Below, in pieces: positions 59,027 to 64,000 of a stretch of 64,000 nt of DNA. Under the pieces are notes generated by a model that did no database searches, was not told the DNA's origin, and saw nothing but the letters and a program-made list of their open reading frames with translations. Every line of letters begins with the position of its first letter. Position 1 is the first letter of the stretch. Location of the stretch: assembly GCF_022512515.1 (NCBI RefSeq), contig NZ_JAKWBK010000005.1, positions 57,305 through 121,304 on the forward strand. The letters are read 5' to 3'. The DNA is from Paraniabella hibiscisoli (GTDB lineage: Bacteria; Bacteroidota; Bacteroidia; Chitinophagales; Chitinophagaceae). The translations under genes were made by a program, and so were the position numbers.

Positions 59027-59893
59027 TCATGACCTGTATATTCTTTTGTATTTAACCGGGCTCATCTCATAGTGATTCAAAAATTGACGGTTGAAATTAG
59101 AAAGATTATTATATCCGCAGTCATAGCATATTTGTGTAACTGATAGCTCATCATTTTCGATCAGTAACCGTGCTGCCTTTTGCAGGCGCAGTTCCTGTAC
59201 AAATTGAGAAAATGTTTTTTTTGTACGTTTGGAGAAAAAACGGGAAAATGCATTCTCCTGCATTTGGGCAATGCTAGCCGCCTGCTTAAGTGTTATGCCC
59301 TCTTCAAAATGATGAATAGCCCAGTCCAGTACATCCCATAATCTTTTACTTTCTTTAGGGTTATGCCCTTCCTGCGACCAGTTGCATATCGGTTTTAGAT
59401 CATTGGATTCTGCCAGAGCGGCAACGATCTCCCAAAGGCAGATCCAGCGCTTTAGACCGTTTAAACCAACTATTTTATATAAGAGTTCGCTTACATACCG
59501 GTTCGTATTACCTGTTACTTCAATGGCTCTTTTCGATTGTTCAAATAGCCTTTGTATTGCCTGTGTTTCGGGTAAATGCAATGTTTCATTGCCCAAGGAA
59601 GCTTCCGTGAAATGTATAACAATAGATCTGGCTCTGAGCCCTGCATCTTTTTCATAATACCTGTCATGGTTTCTATAAGTATGAGGTATATTGGGACCTA
59701 TCAAAACCAGGTTACCCGGTTCAAAATCGGAGAGGTGGTCGCCAATAAATCTTTTTCCTGTGCTTTCAGTAACCAATACAATTTCATATTCGGGGTGATA
59801 ATGCCAGGGATTAGGATAGTAATGATAATCAAAATCTCTTACGGCAAATGATTCATTTCTTTCTTTTGGCAGGTGTTCAAGTGCAGGTTTCAT
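59027..59893 (-). CDS. AraC-family transcriptional regulator
   Basis: 288 residues, intact. N-terminal cupin-like sensor: WHYHPEYEIVLVTESTG and FEPGNLVLIGPNIPHTYRN. C-terminal two helix-turn-helix units: GITLKQAASIAQMQENAFSRFFSKRTKKTFSQFVQELRL and SVTQICYDCGYNNLSNFNRQFLNHYEMSPVKYKR. It is divergent from the GH144-like gene across a 322-base spacer, so it may control that locus (inference). Confidence 0.92.
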   Translation of the reverse strand: MKPALEHLPKERNESFAVRDFDYHYYPNPWHYHPEYEIVLVTESTGKRFIGDHLSDFEPGNLVLIGPNIPHTYRNHDRYYEKDAGLRARSIVIHFTEASLGNETLHLPETQAIQRLFEQSKRAIEVTGNTNRYVSELLYKIVGLNGLKRWICLWEIVAALAESNDLKPICNWSQEGHNPKESKRLWDVLDWAIHHFEEGITLKQAASIAQMQENAFSRFFSKRTKKTFSQFVQELRLQKAARLLIENDELSVTQICYDCGYNNLSNFNRQFLNHYEMSPVKYKRIYRS

Positions 59894-60045
59894 TAGAAGT
59901 AATTGTTTTGTGCTTTTATAACTATTAAAATAATCTATTTTTTGCTAAAAAAGTATCAATCTTCACTTTTTTGTAGTAGTTTCTCGTTACAACGATCCAT
60001 AGTTTTGATTACAGATTGCTTTTATATAGGTCGTATCGCTTTGCC

Positions 60046-60074
60046 GGTAAATAGTTTTTGAATTGCTGTTTACC
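60046..60074. promoter_or_regulatory. inverted repeat in the AraC-GH144 spacer
   Basis: GGTAAATAG, 11 bases, CTGTTTACC: nine-base arms with one mismatch. It lies roughly midway in the 59894-60215 spacer, which otherwise has no gene, tRNA or recognised element, and may be an operator for the divergent genes. Confidence 0.35.
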
Positions 60075-60215
60075 ATGAATTTGTACAGGTATTAAAACTC
60101 AAGATTGTGTGTCAACCTATAGAGGATGGTATATCTTCCCGACTAATATATAGCATCCTGGAAGCAGGGTTACAGCTGTGTAATTGAAATCGTTCATCAA
60201 AATCTGTGTAGTAAT

Positions 60216-61661
60216 ATGAGGAAGTTTTTAATTGGATTGATGCTTATCTGCTGGTCCTGCATCTTTGCAAATGCGCAGCTTTCATTAACAAAAGGTAAAT
60301 ATGGTGATGGACCTGATAGTATTGCCCCGCTTGGCATAAGGAAGGGGCTTAGCGATGAGCAGCTATTAGAAACCGTACAAAAACAAACTTTCCGCTTTTT
60401 CTGGCATGGTGCTCATCCACACAGCGGGCTGGCGCTGGAGCGCAGTAATACTGTTTTAGCACAGCATTATTGGGATTATATCAATGAAGCATGGGATGAG
60501 CCTAATTTCAGCACTAAACCTTTTGGTCCTGATGCAGGTGCTATTGGCGGAACAGGATTTGGTATAATGGCTACTGTAGTAGCTGTAGATCGTGGCTGGA
60601 TAGGGCGAGATACGGCTGTAAGGCGATTGATTAAAATAGCAGATTTCTTAATTACTTCCGATTGTTATCATGGTATTTACCCGCACTTTATGGATGGCCG
60701 TACTGGTAAAGCCATTCCATTTGACCGCTTAGATGATGGGGCTGATATTGTAGAAACCTCTTACTTGCTGATGGGCTTTTTATGTGCAAGAGAATATTTT
60801 AAAGGCAATACACCCCGCGAAGTATACCTGCGCAAAAGAGTAGACCAGATGTGGGGAGCCGCTAACTGGAACTGGCACACGAATGGTCAAAACAAGTTGT
60901 TCTGGCATTGGAGCCCTAATAATGGTTTTGATATGAACTTCCCGGTATGGGGATGGAACGAATGCTTGATCACTTATATTATGGCCGCCTCAGCACCTAA
61001 TCCTGCAAAAGCAATTGCCAAATCTGTTTATGATGGCTCATGGGTAGGCAGCTATGGCTTTAAAAATGGGAAAGAATATTATGGTTACCGGTTACCATTG
61101 GGAAACTATGATGAAGATAAAGGTGGTCCTTTATTTTTTGAGCAGTATACATTTCAGGGTATTGATCCTAATGGATTAAAGGATACCCTTGGTAACGATT
61201 ATTTTGAGCAGGGAAAAAACCATACGCTAATCAATAGGGCCTACTGTATCGAGAATCCCAAAAAGTATAAAGGATATAGTGAAAAATGTTGGGGTCTTAC
61301 GGCAGGTGACAGTTATAAAGGGTATGTAGCGCACAGTCCACATCCACAAAACGATTTAGGGGTTATTCAACCTACAGCGGCAATTTCATCTATGCCATTT
61401 ACTCCCAAAGAAAGCATGCAGGCGCTCCGGTATTTTTATGAAGAAATGGGCAATAAAATATGGAGTCGATATGGATTTGTAGATGGGTTTAGCATCCATC
61501 ATAACTGGTATGCTAAAAGTCATCTGGCAATTGACCAGGGGCCGATTGTTACCATGATTGAGAACTATCGTACCGGGTTGTTATGGAAATTGTTTATGGG
61601 CATACCAGATATAAAAAATGGGTTAAAAAGATTAGGCTTTCAAAGCCCGTCTATTCAGTAA
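60216..61661 (+). CDS. GH144-like endo-beta-1,2-glucanase family protein
   Basis: Secreted glycosidase, 481 residues, intact. Signal MRKFLIGLMLICWSCIFANA-Q. The family (Glycoamylase fold) starts LETVQKQTFRFFWHGAHPHSG; then FGIMATVVAVDRGWI, GADIVETSYLLMGFLCAREYF, MWGAANWNW, HWSPNNGFDMNFPVWGWNECLITYIMA, and IDQGPIVTMIENYRTGLLWK at the end. GH144 contains characterised beta-1,2-glucanases of Chitinophaga; placement here is by similarity from memory. AraC regulator is divergent and an oxidoreductase follows after 28 bases. Substrate inferred, not shown. Confidence 0.85.
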   Translation: MRKFLIGLMLICWSCIFANAQLSLTKGKYGDGPDSIAPLGIRKGLSDEQLLETVQKQTFRFFWHGAHPHSGLALERSNTVLAQHYWDYINEAWDEPNFSTKPFGPDAGAIGGTGFGIMATVVAVDRGWIGRDTAVRRLIKIADFLITSDCYHGIYPHFMDGRTGKAIPFDRLDDGADIVETSYLLMGFLCAREYFKGNTPREVYLRKRVDQMWGAANWNWHTNGQNKLFWHWSPNNGFDMNFPVWGWNECLITYIMAASAPNPAKAIAKSVYDGSWVGSYGFKNGKEYYGYRLPLGNYDEDKGGPLFFEQYTFQGIDPNGLKDTLGNDYFEQGKNHTLINRAYCIENPKKYKGYSEKCWGLTAGDSYKGYVAHSPHPQNDLGVIQPTAAISSMPFTPKESMQALRYFYEEMGNKIWSRYGFVDGFSIHHNWYAKSHLAIDQGPIVTMIENYRTGLLWKLFMGIPDIKNGLKRLGFQSPSIQ

Positions 61662-61689
61662 AGACGTAATACATTAAAGCAATTGTAAT

Positions 61690-62853
61690 ATGAATTCCAA
61701 AATATCAAGAAATGAATTCCTGAAGTCTACAACATTTGCCGGTGCAGCTATTTTATTGTCTTCATTAGAGTCCTGGGCGATCAGTTCCGACAGGAAACTA
61801 AAGGTAGCGGTAATAGGTTGTGGCAGTGTAAGCAACAGGTATATACCGCACCTGCAATCATCGCCTTATATTCAAATTGTAAGTCTTTGTGATATCAAGC
61901 CGGAAAGAGCAATTGCTCAAAACAAGCAATACAACCTGAACGCTAAAACTTATTCGCACATTGATGTAATGTTGAAGGAAGCGCCTTTTGATATGATGGT
62001 GACGCTTACGGATATGCAGGTACATGGAGATCTGAATAAAAAAGCATTATTGGCTGGCCGGCATGTTTGGAGTGAGAAGCCATTGGCTAACACCTATGCA
62101 GAGGGAAAGGCACTGGTAGCATTAGCAAGGCAAAAAAACTAAAGATCTGGGGCGCTCCGGCAGTTGTCAATAGTCCGCAATTTGCGTTCATGAGCAAATG
62201 TATACAGCAAGGTAAGTTGGGAAAAGTGGCTAGTGCTCATGGACAATATGGACATACAGGTCCCGGCTGGAGTTCTTTTTTTATGAAAAGGAGGTGGCAG
62301 TATGCCCGATTTAGGGGTTTATAATATAACTACTTTAACAGGGTTGTTAGGCCCTGCAAGATCGGTTATGGCTATGACCAGTATAGTGAAACCAGAGCGG
62401 AAAATTGATGATAAAGGAACTATTAAAGTAGTAGCGGAAGATAATGCACACATTTTACTGGAACATGATAATAATGTAATAAGTCATGTAATGTGTGGCT
62501 TCAATTATTTTGACCCACATGGTCATGAAGCCGGCAAGCAAGCGCTGCATTCTATACAGGTTTACGGCGATTATGGCAACATGCGGTTAATAGGTTATGA
62601 CTGGGAAACAAATGGTGTGATGGTGGATACTTCATGGGATGAACCGGCAATATTAATGAGCAGTGATAAAGGAGATTTTGTTTGGCAGGAAGGCGCTACC
62701 AAAGTAGGGGAGTCGTTGATCAATAATACCGACCTGCTTATTAATGTTGAACATGCTTTACATGTGCTGGAAATTATTGAAGCTGCCCGCAAATCATCAG
62801 CTATGGGCACTAAAGTAAAATTAACCAGTCAATTTAAATGGCCCGTGGTATAA
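61690..62853 (+). CDS. Gfo/Idh/MocA family oxidoreductase (three frameshifts)
   Basis: NAD(P)-dependent sugar or cyclitol dehydrogenase. About 389 residues. It has a Tat-like or Sec-like leader (SRNEFLKSTTFAGAAILLSS, no twin Arg), then Rossmann LKVAVIGCGSVSNRYIPHL, CDIKPERA, HVWSEKPLANTYAEGK (E-K-P), and the C-terminal MPDLGVYNITTLTGLLGP. Bases are missing near 62138 (A7 run), 62281 (T run) and 62291 (G run). Substrate unknown. Part of the sugar-oxidation-like locus starting 28 bases after the GH144-like gene. Confidence 0.88.
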
Positions 62854-62911
62854 CGAAGGCCACTCTGAAAGAGGTATTATTACAAATGAGGTAGTACTAA
62901 AAAACAAGGTT

Positions 62912-63704
62912 ATGGAATATATGCCATTGTCGGCTGATCAGGTTGCAGCGTATGAACAAAAAGGGTACATCATTGTCAAGAACTTTTTGTCACAGGCAGA
63001 AGTACAAAAACTGCACACTATTGCGGTAACGGATCATGTATTACAAAAGCATGCTTTTGATCTGAACGATCAGGCTGGTAAAAAAACAAAGCTTACTTTA
63101 TGGTACACACCGGGTAATGATGCCTATGGTTTACTCACTAAGAGTCAACGCATGGTAAATGCAGCCGACAAATTGTTGGATGGAAATGGAGCTGTCTGTC
63201 ATTTTCATAGCAAGCTTATGCAAAAGGAACCGCAAACCGGAGGCGCCTGGGAATGGCACCAGGATTATGGTTATTGGTATAAAAATGAGTTTTGTTTCCT
63301 GATCAGATGATCAGCATTATGGTGGCTATCACTGATGCGAGCAAAGCAAACGGGTGTTTACAGGTGCTACCGGGATCGCATAAGATGGGCCGGGTAGAGC
63401 ATGGTTTTTCGGGGAGAGCAGGTAGGCGCTTCCATGCGTTATGTAGAATTAGCTTTAAAAGAAATGGACCTGGTATATGTAGAAATTAATGCGGGAGATG
63501 CTTTATTGTTTCATCGAACTTGTTACACAGGTCAGAAGCAAATTTATCCGACAAGCCGCGCTGGTCGCTGATATCAGTATATAACAGAGACAGTAACATA
63601 CCGTATAATGAACGCTCTTCTTCCAGCACGATGCCGCTGCAACCCGTTCCTGATGAAGCTTTGATGAAGTGGGTAGCTGATCATATTGATGATGGCGCCA
63701 ATTT
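62912..63704 (+). CDS. phytanoyl-CoA dioxygenase (PhyH) family, 3' end disturbed
   Basis: Fe(II)/2-oxoglutarate hydroxylase. MEYMPLSADQVAAYEQKGYII, iron ligands WEWHQDYGYW (His-x-Asp) and, after three one-base breaks near 63298, 63408 and 63515, GDALLFH and LLHRSEANLSDKPRWSLISVYN. The C-terminal VPDEALMKWVADHIDDGAN at about 63700 is the usual end of this family; the following text is the 62-base repeat, so the true last residues and stop cannot be read. A role in oxidising the sugar product is inferred from neighbours. Confidence 0.82.
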
Positions 63705-63766
63705 AGGAACGCGGGCGGGACGTGCAGCATTTAAAGATTATCCAACGATGAACCTTGTCGTTGGGA
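63705..63766. repeat. 62-base direct repeat, copy 1
   Basis: Identical over 62 bases to 63939-64000 with no mismatch. Its translation ERGRDVQHLK-DYPTMNLVVG belongs to the N-terminus of a GMC oxidoreductase, but here it follows the PhyH C-terminus. It contains the inverted repeat CCAACGA ... TCGTTGG. Confidence 0.9.
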
Positions 63767-63836
63767 GAATAAATTGTTTTTTTAAAATAATTTTATATGA
63801 ACGATGTTTTGGCTCCGATTCTAAAACATTAATAAA

Positions 63837-64000
63837 ATGGTGCAAAGTTACCATACCGCATGACGCCATTGTCGCAGGCAGGCATCAGTGGTGGATGGGC
63901 TGCAAAGGAACTTTGCGATAAGGGGCTTAAAACACAAAAGGAACGCGGGCGGGACGTGCAGCATTTAAAGATTATCCAACGATGAACCTTGTCGTTGGGA
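63837..64000 (+). CDS. GMC oxidoreductase, 5' end only (frameshifted)
   Basis: FAD-dependent glucose-methanol-choline oxidoreductase start. ATG 63837; the frame needs at least three single-base fixes (DAIV, GISGGWAAKELCDKGLKT, ERGRDVQHLK, DYPTMNL), which is the usual N-terminus of Bacteroidota GMC dehydrogenases including the FAD loop. It runs off the right edge. The second 62-base repeat copy is its native position. Such enzymes with a Gfo/Idh neighbour often oxidise sugars or glycosides at C3 (inference). Confidence 0.7.
63939..64000. repeat. 62-base direct repeat, copy 2 (native GMC position)
   Basis: Same 62 bases as 63705-63766, 234 bases further on. This copy is in frame with the GMC start. 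The repeat may continue past the window edge, so its full length is unknown. Confidence 0.9.

Noticed and set aside
63700..64000. Insertion sequence or transposon at the right edge
   Set aside because: No transposase, no terminal inverted repeats and the repeated 62 bases code for a GMC oxidoreductase segment.
1..64000. Programmed frameshifting or phase variation at the A/T runs
   Set aside because: The breaks occur in housekeeping genes at many unrelated runs, in both coding strands, with no slippery heptamer plus stem pattern.
1..64000. CRISPR array, rRNA or tRNA genes
   Set aside because: No spaced direct repeats of 25-40 bases, no conserved tRNA arms (GGTTCRANTCC-type) or rRNA blocks found in the intergenic stretches I read.

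Overview
The window looks like chromosomal DNA of a Bacteroidota member, most likely Chitinophagaceae-like (inference). Reasons: SusD-type and GLDF-poor but Bacteroidetes-typical families (DUF1599, DUF4293, DUF4919, DUF1573, a MauE/DoxX-like BT_3928-type protein, LytS/LytTR pair), bacterial geranylgeranylglyceryl phosphate synthase, a long NusB, and promoters of the TTTG-N19-TAnnTTTG type. No rRNA, tRNA, CRISPR array, prophage or transposase was seen.

A dominant technical feature: about fifty single-base frameshifts break roughly 29 of the genes, almost always as a missing base in an A/T/G run. They hit essential genes (groEL, nusB, dxs, fba, coaE-neighbouring genes), and every break is restored by one base, so they read as sequencing or assembly errors, not decay. 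I give each such gene as one CDS with the breaks noted.

Layout. 1-5.2 kb (mostly minus): end of a secreted protein, class II aldolase, an orphan SusD-like lipoprotein, small secreted proteins and a kinase-like protein. 5.3-10.6 kb: plsC, folP, DUF1599, DoxX-like protein, an oligopeptide-type permease. 10.7-17.7 kb: DciA-like protein and recF, a phosphopantetheinyl transferase, then a minus-strand run nusB-DUF1573-yajC-coaE-two glycosyltransferases. 18-20.3 kb: groES-groEL. 21-26.8 kb: aconitase B and aconitase A side by side, with a relic of the aconitase A start upstream of acnB. 26.8-32 kb: two lipoproteins, ECF sigma factor, uvrA. 32-34.1 kb: aguB-aguA for agmatine to putrescine. 34-45 kb: DUF4293, glyA, sugar nucleotidyltransferase, nitronate monooxygenase-like protein, a large MG2/TonB-plug protein, ggt, GGGP synthase, LLM oxidoreductase. 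45.3-48.5 kb: sensor kinase, LytTR regulator and M28 peptidase on the minus strand. 48.6-59 kb: dxs, outer-membrane protein, L,D-transpeptidase-like protein, trpS, deoxynucleoside kinase, pepP, pssA, rsmI, M1 peptidase.

59-64 kb is the most accessory part: an AraC regulator divergent from a GH144-like glucanase, followed by a Gfo/Idh/MocA oxidoreductase, a PhyH-type dioxygenase and the start of a GMC oxidoreductase. Together they suggest a glycoside or sugar-oxidation locus. A 62-base perfect direct repeat, which belongs to the GMC gene, sits at the end of the PhyH gene and again at the window's right edge.
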